From: Deltaproteobacteria bacterium
Lineage (GTDB): Bacteria; Desulfobacterota; DSM-4660; Desulfatiglandales; Desulfatiglandaceae
Length of the DNA stretch: 64,000 nucleotides
Assembly: GCA_021737785.1 (NCBI GenBank)
Contig: JAIPDI010000001.1
Span: forward strand, 232,353 to 296,352
Direction: 5' to 3'
Both the position numbers and the translations under genes were made by a program. How positions within the stretch are numbered: position 1 is the first letter of the stretch; each line of letters begins with the position of its first letter. Shown piece after piece: positions 34,802 to 43,297 of the stretch. The notes below the pieces were generated by a model, which saw only the letters and a list, made by a program, of their open reading frames with translations, had not been told where the DNA came from and made no database searches.

Positions 34802-36502
34802 ATGAAAAAATTCCTCTTTATGTTTCTGCTCCTCATTCTTCTCATCGCATCGTTTCGGGGAGGTACCTGGTACAGCCAACGCTGGACTGCCGAAACCGAC
34901 GATCTTGGAGAAGAACGCCGGATCCTTCACTATGTGGACCCCATGAATCCGGCGAATGTGTCTGAAAAACCAGGACTTGCGCCGTGTGGTATGCCGATGG
35001 AGCCCGTTTACGACGATCGGGAATCGGGATCGTTCGCCCTGGACCCAAAGGGGGCAATGTCCCTCGGCACCGTGAAAATAACCCCTCAAAAACAACAGAT
35101 CATCGGTGTGCAGATTGGCACAGCGGAGAGGACCTCGGAAACCCACCGGATCCGCACATTAGGACGCATCGCAGCGGATGAAAACCGGGTATTCCCGCTC
35201 ATTTCCGCGGTGGATGGGTGGATGTCCTACATCCCGGGGAGCACCACCGGCAGCCTGGTGGAAAAAGGCCAGCTCATGGCCCTCATCAAAATCTACGACT
35301 ATGATTTCTTCTCATGGCAACAGCGATATCTGGCTGAGCTTTCCAACATAGGGCGAAGGTATCTCCCGGCAACCAATTTTACCGGAGCCCGTCAACCTCT
35401 CCCCTATCCACCCCGACCTTCCCGCAAGGTCGCACCGACACCCGGCGACATGTCCTCCATGGACATGCCTTCTGCAGCCATGCAGACAGGAAAAGAATCG
35501 CCAACAGCCCCGCCCCGACCCAAACCCAAATCAACTCTGGGAATGCCGTTTTCAGCCATGAAACCCAAATTTGCCCTGCAGGCGACTCCCCCAGGCGGCC
35601 TGCCCCAGTCCCAAATTCCCTTGCCCGGTAAAACTCCACCCGCCCATACACCGGCCTCCTCCATGCCGGGAATGGCGGATCACTCCATGCCCTTTGGCAA
35701 TGAAAGACGGCAAGGCGATTTAGATCCAACCTATATGCGCGAAGACGACATCCTGTATGCCAACAAGGCCAAATTGGAGCTGCTGGATCTGGGGGTTGAC
35801 GAAACCCAGCTCCTTGAGCTTGCACTGGAGGGAAAATATATCCCGAATATTCAGGTGAGGTCTCCGGTCACAGGGCTGGTGATCGACCGCGGTGTTTCAC
35901 CCCTTGAAAAGGTGTTTCGCGGTACCGAGTGTTTTCGGGTGGCCGATCTCAGCAGGGTATGGATTCTGGCGGACGTCTTCAATACCGATGCCAAATATAT
36001 TCAACCGGGTATGCGTGCCCGGGTATCTCTTCCCCGACAAAACAAGCCCGTTGACGCCGTCGTGAGCGACATCTTTCCTGAGTTCGACGCCACAACGCGC
36101 ACGCTGAAGGTTCGTCTGGAGATGGATAATCCCCAAAATGCATTTCGTCCGGACATGTTTGTGAATGTGGACTTTCTCATCCCCCTTCCCGAGGCCATCA
36201 CGGTTCCGGCGGATGCAGTACTCGATTCCGGGCGGAGAAAAATCGTCTTCATCGCCCTTGGAGAGGGGTATTTCGAGCCCCGGGAGGTGGTGACCGGCTG
36301 GCAGTTCGGCGATCGGGTTGAAATCGTCAAGGGAATTGCTCCGGGAGAACAGATTGTTGTTTCAGGCAATTTTCTCATTGATTCGGAAAGCCGGATGAAA
36401 CTGGCCACCATCGGACTCATGGCAACACCGGAGACGGAAAAGGGATCTTCAGACAGGGAAAAATCAGGCATCCCCTCTGATGCGGAGCCGGGGAATGATT
36501 AA
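34802..36502 (+). CDS. cusB: CusB-type periplasmic adaptor of a copper/heavy-metal RND efflux pump
   Basis: Membrane-fusion protein (566 aa) linking the CusA pump to an outer-membrane channel. It has an N-terminal hydrophobic anchor (FLFMFLLLILLIASFRGGTWY), then a heavy-metal-binding module at residues 41-70 (HYVDPMNP...LAPCGMPMEPVY, a YHS-like Cys/Met/His site). The barrel-sandwich hybrid begins GRIAADENRVFPLISAVDGW and closes at IQVRSPVTGLVIDRGV, with the beta-barrel and membrane-proximal part after it. Between the two halves lies an unusual ~140-residue Met/Pro-rich insert (MSSMDMPSAAMQ, SSMPGMADHSMPFGN) likely to bind soft metals. It overlaps cusA by 8 nt. Confidence 0.92.
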   Translation: MKKFLFMFLLLILLIASFRGGTWYSQRWTAETDDLGEERRILHYVDPMNPANVSEKPGLAPCGMPMEPVYDDRESGSFALDPKGAMSLGTVKITPQKQQIIGVQIGTAERTSETHRIRTLGRIAADENRVFPLISAVDGWMSYIPGSTTGSLVEKGQLMALIKIYDYDFFSWQQRYLAELSNIGRRYLPATNFTGARQPLPYPPRPSRKVAPTPGDMSSMDMPSAAMQTGKESPTAPPRPKPKSTLGMPFSAMKPKFALQATPPGGLPQSQIPLPGKTPPAHTPASSMPGMADHSMPFGNERRQGDLDPTYMREDDILYANKAKLELLDLGVDETQLLELALEGKYIPNIQVRSPVTGLVIDRGVSPLEKVFRGTECFRVADLSRVWILADVFNTDAKYIQPGMRARVSLPRQNKPVDAVVSDIFPEFDATTRTLKVRLEMDNPQNAFRPDMFVNVDFLIPLPEAITVPADAVLDSGRRKIVFIALGEGYFEPREVVTGWQFGDRVEIVKGIAPGEQIVVSGNFLIDSESRMKLATIGLMATPETEKGSSDREKSGIPSDAEPGND

Positions 36503-39500
36503 CCGCATCATTGATTTTTCCGTTCAGAACCGGTTTATCGTCTTTACCCTCGTTGGCGTCGCGTGTATCGCTGGCTGGTGGTCCATGAACCATGTTGCAC
36601 TGGACGCCATCCCGGATCTCAGCGACACCCAGGTGATTGTATATTCCCGATGGGACCAAAGTCCGGACATCATCGAAGACCAGGTGACCTATCCCATCGT
36701 GACCGCCATGCTGGGTGCCCCGCAGGTAAGAGCCGTTCGCGGCTTCTCCGATTTTGGGTATTCCTTCGTCTACGTAATTTTTGAAGATGGTACCGACATC
36801 TACTGGGCCCGCTCCAGGACCCTTGAATATCTTTCCGGGGTTCTGCCCCAGCTCCCTGAAGGGGTGAAAACAGAACTGGGCCCGGATGCCACGGGTCTGG
36901 GCTGGATCTTTCAGTACGCCCTGGTGGATGAGTCGGGACAGCACAGCCTGGCCGATCTTCGATCATATCAGGATTGGGTGTTGCGATACTATCTGAAATC
37001 GGTTCCCGGTGTTGCCGAGGTGGCGCCCATCGGGGGCTTCAGAAGGCAGTATCAGGTGAATGTGGATCCGAACCGGCTCCAGTTTTACAATCTTTCCATC
37101 CGTCAGGTGGTGGAAGCGGTTCGGGGGGGAAACAGCGAGGTGGGGGGGCGACTGATCGAGTTCGGCGGGACCGAGTACATGGTCCGGGGACGCGGTTATG
37201 CCAAATCCGTCGCCGATTTTGAAAATATTCTGTTAGCCGCCAGTGACGACGGCATCCCCATTCGCGTCAAGGATGTCGGACAGGTGGTTTCCGGACCGGA
37301 TCTGCGCAGGGGCATCACCGATCTTGACGGCGACGGAGAGGTTGTCTCCGGGATCGTGGTCATGCGGCAGGGCCAAAACGCCCTTGACGTGATTGACCGC
37401 GTGAAGGCTAAAATCCGTGATATCGCGCCGGGACTCCCTTCCGGGGTCAAGATCGTTCCCATCTACGACCGATCGGAGTTGATTCACCGGGCCATCGACA
37501 ACCTCAAGTCCACCCTGGTGGAAGTCATGGTAACCGTTTCCCTTGTGATTCTCCTCTTCCTCTGGCACATTCCCAGTTCCATCATTCCGATGATCACCAT
37601 CCCCATCGCCGTCCTGCTGGCGTTTATTCCATTCCGCTTGATGGGGCTCACCGCCAATATCATGTCGTTAGGAGGCATTGCCATCGCCATCGGAACCATG
37701 GTGGATGCGGCCATTGTGGTGGTGGAGCAGACCCACAAGAAACTGGAGGAATGGGAGGAGAGCGGCCGGAAAAAAGAGTATCGGACGGTTATCATCGATG
37801 CCGTAAAGCAGGTTGCCGGCCCCAGTTTTTTTGCCATGCTGGTGATCGCCGTCTCTTTTCTCCCCATACTCACCCTCGAGGGCGAGGAAGGCCGTCTGTT
37901 CAAACCCCTTGCCTACACCAAGACCCTTTCCATGTTTGTTGCCGCGCTGTTGGCCATTACCCTGGATCCGGCGTTGCGGCTGTTTTTCACCAGGCTGCAC
38001 CCCTATCGTTTTCGTCCCCGCTGGCTGTGCCGGGTGACGAATGCCGTGTTCGTCGGGACCATCCACTCCGAAGAGAAACACCCCATCAGCCGCGTCCTGA
38101 TTCGACTCTATCAACCCATTGCCGAGTGGACCCTTCGATGGAAATGGATCGTGCTGACAGCGGCGTTGTTGCTGGTGATCGGCACGGTTCCCCTCTTTCT
38201 GCGACTGGGGTCTGAATTCATGCCCCCCCTTGACGAGGGCGCCATTCTCTACATGCCGTCCACCATGCCGGGCATCTCCATTGCCCAAGCACAGCAACTA
38301 CTGCAGAATACGGACCGGATTCTCAAGCAGTTTCCGGAAGTGGATCGGGTATTGGGCAAGGCCGGCCGTGCCGAGACATCCACGGACCCGGCGCCGTTAT
38401 CCATGATGGAAACCGTGATCATTCTCCATCCCAAAGAAAAATGGCGACCCGTGGATACCTGGTATTCGTCGTGGGCGCCGGAATGGGCCAAGGTCGTATT
38501 GCGCCGCTTCACCCCGGATCACATCTCCTCGGAAAAACTGATCAGCCTCATGAACGACGCGCTCCGGATTCCGGGGCTGGTCAATGGGTGGACCATGCCG
38601 ATCAAGGGAAGGATCGATATGCTCACCACCGGCATACGAACGCCGGTAGGGCTTAAAATATCAGGCGCCGACCTTGCGGTGATCGAGGAGATCGGATCCA
38701 AGATCGAGGCCCTCCTGCCCGCTGTCGAAGGGACCCGCAGCGCATTTGCCGAACGCACGGGGAGCGGGTATTTTCTGGACTTTGAATGGGACCGAGAGCA
38801 ACTGGCCTTTTTCGGCTTCAGCATGGACGACGCCCAGGCCGCAGTGTTGAACGCAATCGGCGGAAAGACCGTAACCACGACCGTGGAAGGGAGGGAACGC
38901 TATTCGGTCAATGTGCGCTACATGCGCGATTTCCGGACAGATCTGCAATCTCTTGAACGTGTTCTGGTGGCAGGCCCGAAGGGGGAGAGACAAATTCCCA
39001 TTGGCCTCCTTGCCGATATCAAGGTGACCAGCGGACCCGCCATGATTCGCAATGAAGACGGCCTGTTGACCGGCTATGTTTACGTGGATCTGGCCGGCCG
39101 CGATACAAGCAGCTACATCCAGGAAGCCGGAAGCCTCATCAGGGAAAAGATAAAGCTCCCGGCAGGGTATGCGGTTATCTGGAGCGGCCAGTACATCGCC
39201 ATGGAGCGGTTCAGGGAGCGACTTGGAATGATTCTCCCCCTGACCCTGTTTCTGATTTTTCTGCTCCTGTATCTGAACACCCGATCAGCGATCAAGACCT
39301 GCATTGTCTTGCTGGCGGTCCCGTTTTCGGCCGTCGGCGCGGTGTGGCTGCTGTATGGGTTGGGGTATAATATGAGCATCGGGGTATGGGTCGGGCTCAT
39401 CGCCCTCCTTGGCGTGGATGCGGAAACCGGCGTTTTCATGCTTCTTTACCTGGACATCGCCTACGAAAAGGCCAAAAAGGAAGGCCGTCTTCGCAGCCTG

Positions 39501-39761
39501 AATGAACTGCGAAGCGCCATTCTCGATGGGGCTGTCCAACGTCTCAGACCGAAATTCATGACCACGGCCACCATGTTCCTTGGGCTGGTGCCGATCATGT
39601 GGTCCATGGGCACAGGGGCCGATGTGATGCGACGCATTGCAGCGCCCATGATCGGCGGGATCTTCACCTCATTTCTATTGGAACTTCTGGTGTATCCATC
39701 GATTTATGAGATCTGGAAATGGAACTCCGATGTCAAGAAAACCGTACAGGATCAAACGTGA
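36495..39761 (+). CDS. cusA: CusA-type heavy-metal RND efflux pump
   Basis: Inner-membrane proton-driven pump of the HME-RND family (1088 aa), expelling Cu(I)/Ag(I) or related cations. ATG 36495 (MINRIIDFSVQNRFIVF) is the canonical start, inside the cusB end. Visible: RND segments LDAIPDLSDTQVIVYSRWD, TM helices with the proton-relay acidic motif GVDAETGVFMLLYLDIAYEK (TM4-type D/E pair of HME pumps), the methionine-rich porter segment ILYMPSTMPGISIAQ, and the paired 12-helix layout. No cusC follows. A TolC-family remnant lies at 45.3-45.6 kb. Confidence 0.95.
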   Translation: MINRIIDFSVQNRFIVFTLVGVACIAGWWSMNHVALDAIPDLSDTQVIVYSRWDQSPDIIEDQVTYPIVTAMLGAPQVRAVRGFSDFGYSFVYVIFEDGTDIYWARSRTLEYLSGVLPQLPEGVKTELGPDATGLGWIFQYALVDESGQHSLADLRSYQDWVLRYYLKSVPGVAEVAPIGGFRRQYQVNVDPNRLQFYNLSIRQVVEAVRGGNSEVGGRLIEFGGTEYMVRGRGYAKSVADFENILLAASDDGIPIRVKDVGQVVSGPDLRRGITDLDGDGEVVSGIVVMRQGQNALDVIDRVKAKIRDIAPGLPSGVKIVPIYDRSELIHRAIDNLKSTLVEVMVTVSLVILLFLWHIPSSIIPMITIPIAVLLAFIPFRLMGLTANIMSLGGIAIAIGTMVDAAIVVVEQTHKKLEEWEESGRKKEYRTVIIDAVKQVAGPSFFAMLVIAVSFLPILTLEGEEGRLFKPLAYTKTLSMFVAALLAITLDPALRLFFTRLHPYRFRPRWLCRVTNAVFVGTIHSEEKHPISRVLIRLYQPIAEWTLRWKWIVLTAALLLVIGTVPLFLRLGSEFMPPLDEGAILYMPSTMPGISIAQAQQLLQNTDRILKQFPEVDRVLGKAGRAETSTDPAPLSMMETVIILHPKEKWRPVDTWYSSWAPEWAKVVLRRFTPDHISSEKLISLMNDALRIPGLVNGWTMPIKGRIDMLTTGIRTPVGLKISGADLAVIEEIGSKIEALLPAVEGTRSAFAERTGSGYFLDFEWDREQLAFFGFSMDDAQAAVLNAIGGKTVTTTVEGRERYSVNVRYMRDFRTDLQSLERVLVAGPKGERQIPIGLLADIKVTSGPAMIRNEDGLLTGYVYVDLAGRDTSSYIQEAGSLIREKIKLPAGYAVIWSGQYIAMERFRERLGMILPLTLFLIFLLLYLNTRSAIKTCIVLLAVPFSAVGAVWLLYGLGYNMSIGVWVGLIALLGVDAETGVFMLLYLDIAYEKAKKEGRLRSLNELRSAILDGAVQRLRPKFMTTATMFLGLVPIMWSMGTGADVMRRIAAPMIGGIFTSFLLELLVYPSIYEIWKWNSDVKKTVQDQT

Positions 39762-39814
39762 ATGGTTCACGACGAGGCGTCTTTTAATCAAACCTAAACC
39801 AAAAGGAGGCTACG

Positions 39815-40348
39815 ATGAAAAAAGGAGTTCTGTTAGTGGTGTTGTGTTCATTCTTTTTGTCCACGACCGGAGTTGTTCTGGGTGCGAATGATGTTCAGGA
39901 AGATATTCAAAAGGAGCCCACCTGCAAGTACTGTGGCATGGACAGGGGCAAATTTGCGCACAGCAGGATGCTCGTGGTCTATGATGACGGATCGGTCCTG
40001 GGGACGTGCAGCATTCACTGCCTGGCGGTTGATCTCGCCCTGAATATCGATAAAACACCCAGTTCGGTGCAGGTGGGAGACTTCAACACCAAAAAGCTCA
40101 TTGATGCGGAAACGGCCTTCTGGGTTATTGGCGGGAACAAGCCCGGCGTCATGACCAAACAGGCCAAATGGGCCTTCGGAACCAAAGAGGACGCGGAAAA
40201 ATTTATCATGCTGAACGGTGGAACGCTGGCGACCTTTGATGAGGCCATGAAGGCGGCCTATGAAAGCATGTATGCCGACACAAAGATGATACGGGACAAG
40301 AGAAAGAAGATGAAAATGATGAAGATGAAAAAGTCAGGCCATCAATAG
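39815..40348 (+). CDS. nosL: NosL-family copper-binding protein 1, with Lys/Met-rich tail
   Basis: 177 aa exported protein (signal peptide VLLVVLCSFFLSTTGVVLGA). The NosL metal site C37-K-Y-C40-G-M42 is present, with a second pair C65-S-I-H-C69 after the VVYDDGSVLGT strand and the FGTKEDAEKFIMLNGG helix typical of NosL. The C-terminus is lysine/methionine-rich (RKKMKMMKMKKSGHQ), an extra feature that may bind Cu(I). NosL is a Cu(I) chaperone for nitrous-oxide reductase, but no nosZ is seen here, so a general copper role is inferred. It lies 53 bp after cusA. Confidence 0.9.
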   Translation: MKKGVLLVVLCSFFLSTTGVVLGANDVQEDIQKEPTCKYCGMDRGKFAHSRMLVVYDDGSVLGTCSIHCLAVDLALNIDKTPSSVQVGDFNTKKLIDAETAFWVIGGNKPGVMTKQAKWAFGTKEDAEKFIMLNGGTLATFDEAMKAAYESMYADTKMIRDKRKKMKMMKMKKSGHQ

Positions 40349-40361
40349 CAAGTTTGAAAAA

Positions 40362-40489
40362 AATATCCGGCACCCATTCGGTCAGACGGCTAAAGCAGGC
40401 GAACCGGTGTAACTCGGTGGTTCCGTACCCCGGGTCCCAGGAAGCGAAATCAACACCGTCTGGCTGAATGCGAGCCGGGATTGGATATT
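40362..40489 (+). ncRNA. Candidate structured RNA between the two nosL genes
   Basis: The outer stem pairs AATAT (40362-40366) with ATATT (40485-40489), CCGGC (40367-40371) with GCCGG (40474-40478), and a 15-bp arm at 40375-40389 with 40456-40470. The two non-Watson-Crick positions in the 15-bp arm are G-U on the plus strand but would be A-C mismatches on the minus strand, so plus-strand transcription is favoured. The ~66-nt interior contains a further GAACC/GGTTC hairpin and GGTTCC/GGAA words. It matches no riboswitch class I can recognise. The position, 14 nt after nosL1 and about 175 nt before nosL2, suggests an intra-operon regulatory or processing element. Confidence 0.5.
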
Positions 40490-40498
40490 TCACGATTT

Positions 40499-40640
40499 GG
40501 TACCCGAACGGAAACCCGGAAAATCAAGAAACAGTGAAATATGAGAAGAGGTTCTGTTAATGTAAATTTTGTTCCATCAGTTTTCAATTTTCAATTCTCG
40601 AATATTCAATTGTGCCTGAACCGGGTTTTCGTTTAGGCAC
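40499..40640 (-). mobile_element. MITE-like element, copy 1
   Basis: ~142 bp with terminal inverted repeats: GTACCCGAACGGAAA at 40500-40514 and TTTTCGTTTAGGCAC at 40626-40640 (11 of 15 matching). It is flanked by the direct repeat GATTT (40494-40498 and 40641-40645). The reverse complement aligns along its whole length with 63336-63489. It contains an internal GTGCCTGAA/TTTAGGCAC hairpin at its right end. It ends 25 bp before the start of nosL2, so it sits in that gene's leader. Confidence 0.72.
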
Positions 40641-40665
40641 GATTTACTTCATTACAGGAGGCATC

Positions 40666-41139
40666 ATGAAAATTATCAAAATCGCTCTTGTTGCCATGTG
40701 TCTGACATTCCTCTTGGCGCCGGCCGGGGAAGCAACGCCGGTTAAGGCCTTAAAAACGGATAAATGCCCGGTCTGCGGGATGTTCGTGGCGAAGTACCCC
40801 GATTTTCTGGCCCAGATCATCTTCAAGGACGGCGCCTATGCACTTTTTGACGGCGTCAAGGATCTGTTTAAATATTACTTTGACATCAAAAAATATGATG
40901 CGTCACGGGATCTGGCCGACATTGCCTTCATCTATGTCACGGATTATTATGAAATGGCCCCCATCGACGGTCGTAAGGCCTGGTATGTTCTTGGAAGCGA
41001 TGTCTATGGACCTATGGGGAGGGAACTCATACCGTTTGAAAAGGAAGCGGACGCAAAGGAATTCATGAAGGATCACGCAGGAAAAACGCTGATTCGCTTC
41101 AATGACGTGACACCTGATTTGATCAAAGGTCTGGATTGA
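40666..41139 (+). CDS. NosL-family protein 2
   Basis: 157 aa exported protein (signal peptide IALVAMCLTFLLAPAGEA). The start at ATG 40666 is fixed by CAGGAGG upstream. The NosL site is C34-P-V-C37-G-M39, and the fold continues with LAQIIFKDGAYALFDGVKDLFKYYFD and KEADAKEFMKDHAGKTLIRFNDV. Unlike NosL1 it lacks the second Cys pair and the Met-rich tail. The stop overlaps the next start (TGATG). Two dissimilar NosL proteins in tandem suggest a relay: periplasmic capture and delivery to different partners. Confidence 0.88.
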   Translation: MKIIKIALVAMCLTFLLAPAGEATPVKALKTDKCPVCGMFVAKYPDFLAQIIFKDGAYALFDGVKDLFKYYFDIKKYDASRDLADIAFIYVTDYYEMAPIDGRKAWYVLGSDVYGPMGRELIPFEKEADAKEFMKDHAGKTLIRFNDVTPDLIKGLD

Positions 41140-41447
41140 TGTTCGAGAGAAAATCGGATGCTTTTTTCATCTGTCTCATTATGGGAGTGTCTCTGATTTG
41201 TCTGATATTCCTGGATGCGGCCGTCAGCCGGCGTCTTGACAGGGAAGCGGTTCAGGAGCGACGTGAGATGGTAAGGGTGCTGACGCTGACCGATTTGTGC
41301 CTGTTTACAGAGGCGCGCTACACCCGCCATCCGAGTATGACGGATCTGAATACGCCGTTTCAGGACCACCCCACGTCCCTCGAACACTTTCCAACGGGCG
41401 CCATCATGCCGGTGCCGCCTCACCTCAACACGCAGTCGCAGTGGTGA
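41139..41447 (+). CDS. Small single-span membrane protein of the nosL-ABC module
   Basis: 102 aa, starting at ATG 41139, which overlaps the nosL2 stop by one base. One transmembrane helix at about residues 9-29 (FFICLIMGVSLICLIFLDAAV) is followed by a charged stretch (RRLDREAVQERREMVRVL) and a distinctive C-terminal part, LTDLCLFTEARYTRHPS...HPTSLEHFPTGAIM, with C54, H64, H77 and H83. The polar residues at the end could be metal ligands. No named family is recognised; retention of the overlap with nosL2 argues it belongs to the same machine. Confidence 0.75.
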   Translation: MFERKSDAFFICLIMGVSLICLIFLDAAVSRRLDREAVQERREMVRVLTLTDLCLFTEARYTRHPSMTDLNTPFQDHPTSLEHFPTGAIMPVPPHLNTQSQW

Positions 41448-41451
41448 TGAT

Positions 41452-42606
41452 ATGGGATACATCGATAAACAAAGGAATATACTTGATTTCACCCTCTCTT
41501 CCCTGGGGAGAAGAAAGGGCAAAAATCTTGCCCTGGTGACGGTGTATACGTTTGTGATCTTCCTGTTGGCCTCGGTCCTCTTTTTTACGCACTCCATAAA
41601 GAAAGAGGCGTCCCTGATCCTTCAGGGCGCGCCTGAAATGACGGTCCAAAGACTGGTGGCGGGGAGGCAGGATCTGATTCCCAATCACTATATCGACTCC
41701 ATCCGCCGGATTCGGGGGGTTCAATCCGTTGCGCCGCGGTTATGGGGATATTACTACGACGCCCTGAGCGGCACGAACTTTACCCTGATGGCCAACCCGG
41801 ATCTAAAAGATTGCGTGGGACAGATCATCATCGGCAGCGGCGTGTCATGGCGGAGCGGGACCGGAAAGGGGAAAAAGGCCATCCGGAAAAACGACATTAT
41901 CCCTTTCAAGACCTATGACGGATCCGTTCTCACCCTGAAGGTGAAGGGGATCCTCTCTTTTTCATCCCAACTGGTTACCACTGATCTGATATTGGTATCG
42001 GAGACGGATTTCAGAAAAATTTTTGCCATTTCCCATGATCATGCCACGGATCTGGTGCTCAAGGTCAGAAACGCCAAAGAACTTGCCACCATTGCCGCCA
42101 AGATCACGCAACGCCATCCGGATACCCGTCCCATACTGCGGGAAGAGATCCTGCGAACCTATGACGCGGTTTTCGACTGGCGCGGCGGAATGATCATCTT
42201 GGTTCTGTCAGGCGCTATTTTTGCCTTCATCATCCTGGCGTGGGACAAGGCAACGGGATTGAGCGGGGAGGAAAAACGGGAGATCGGTATCCTCAAGGCG
42301 ATCGGATGGGAAACCTCGGATATCCTCCTGATGAAATTCTGGGAAGGCGCTACACTGTCCCTTGCGGCGTTTTTCATGGGAACGTTTCTAGCCTACCTCC
42401 ACATTTTTCTATCATCTGCCATACTGTTCGAGCCCGTATTAAAGGGGTGGTCGGTCATCTATCCCCATTTCAGGCTGACGCCGTATCTCAATGCCTATCA
42501 GATAGCGACCCTGTTTTTTTTAACCGTCATTCCCTATACCGTGGCAACCATCATCCCTTCCTGGCGGTCGGCAACGGTTGACCCGGATTCCGTCATGAGG
42601 ATGTGA
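41452..42606 (+). CDS. FtsX/MacB-type ABC transporter permease
   Basis: 384 aa. One N-terminal helix (residues ~24-44), a ~210-residue periplasmic MacB-like domain (QRLVAGRQDLIPNHYIDSIRRIRGVQSVAPRLWGYY...), and three C-terminal helices with the FtsX core (GMIILVLSGAIFAFIILAWDKATGLSGEEKREIGILKAIGWETSDILLMKFWEG, the cytoplasmic coupling loop). Proteins of this family act as mechanotransmitters or lipoprotein/substrate extractors rather than classic channels. Its ATPase follows 4 bp later. The NosL neighbours suggest it acts on a periplasmic copper carrier. Confidence 0.88.
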   Translation: MGYIDKQRNILDFTLSSLGRRKGKNLALVTVYTFVIFLLASVLFFTHSIKKEASLILQGAPEMTVQRLVAGRQDLIPNHYIDSIRRIRGVQSVAPRLWGYYYDALSGTNFTLMANPDLKDCVGQIIIGSGVSWRSGTGKGKKAIRKNDIIPFKTYDGSVLTLKVKGILSFSSQLVTTDLILVSETDFRKIFAISHDHATDLVLKVRNAKELATIAAKITQRHPDTRPILREEILRTYDAVFDWRGGMIILVLSGAIFAFIILAWDKATGLSGEEKREIGILKAIGWETSDILLMKFWEGATLSLAAFFMGTFLAYLHIFLSSAILFEPVLKGWSVIYPHFRLTPYLNAYQIATLFFLTVIPYTVATIIPSWRSATVDPDSVMRM

Positions 42607-42610
42607 GATC

Positions 42611-43297
42611 ATGATTCACCTTCAGGATATTCGAAAGGTTTTCAATGCGGGCAAACCCAATGAATTTGTGGCCATCGAAGGGGTGACGCTCACCATCGCC
42701 TCCCACGGGGCCACCGCACTGAAGGGACCGAGCGGGTCCGGAAAAACCACCCTGTTGAGCATGCTGGGATGTATGGCCAGACCGACATCGGGCAGAATCA
42801 CACTGAACGAGCGGGAAATCACCAGCCTTCCCGAGCGGTTTCTTACGGAAATCAGACGGGAAACATTCGGCTTCATGTTTCAGCAGTTCAATCTCATCAA
42901 GGGCATTACCACCCTGGAAAATGTGATGATCCCAGCCTACCCGAAGGGCGAGAAGCATGCCGCTCTGAAGAAGCGGGCCATGGATCTGCTCGGTCTGTTG
43001 AACCTTGGGGACAAGGCCCTATCAAAGGTGGAGTGGCTTTCAGGCGGGGAGGCGCAAAGGGTCGCCATTGCCAGGGCCCTGATCAACGATCCCCCCATCA
43101 TCATTGCAGATGAGCCGACCGCGCACCTGGACACCCGACTCTCCATGGAACTCATTGAGATCATGAGGCACTTTAAGAAAAACGGAAAAACCCTTCTCGT
43201 CGCCAGCCATGACCCTCTCGTGTATGAGTCCGATGTCATAGATCGAATCGTCGATATGAGAGACGGGAAGGTTGTGTCCTCAGGGGATGTTCCATGA
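42611..43297 (+). CDS. ABC transporter ATP-binding protein (LolD/MacB type)
   Basis: 228 aa ATPase partner of the FtsX-like permease. Walker A GPSGSGKTT (39-47), Q-loop FGFMFQQFNLIKGITTLENVMIP, signature [15 protein letters not shown], Walker B IIIADEPTAHLD, and the H-loop in TLLVASHDPLVYESDVIDRIVDM. All catalytic elements are intact. It overlaps the following membrane-protein gene by 4 nt. Confidence 0.93.
   Translation: MIHLQDIRKVFNAGKPNEFVAIEGVTLTIASHGATALKGPSGSGKTTLLSMLGCMARPTSGRITLNEREITSLPERFLTEIRRETFGFMFQQFNLIKGITTLENVMIPAYPKGEKHAALKKRAMDLLGLLNLGDKALSKVEWLSGGEAQRVAIARALINDPPIIIADEPTAHLDTRLSMELIEIMRHFKKNGKTLLVASHDPLVYESDVIDRIVDMRDGKVVSSGDVP

Noticed and set aside
40362..40489. Known riboswitch (c-di-GMP, cobalamin) or group II intron end for the structured RNA
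   Set aside because: The conserved cores (for example GCAAAGCC or the domain V pattern) do not fit; left as an unknown class.
40206..40493. Minus-strand frame of 95 codons over the region between the nosL genes
   Set aside because: It covers the end of nosL1 and the structured-RNA candidate in antisense; no start signal. G-U pairing favours a plus-strand RNA instead.
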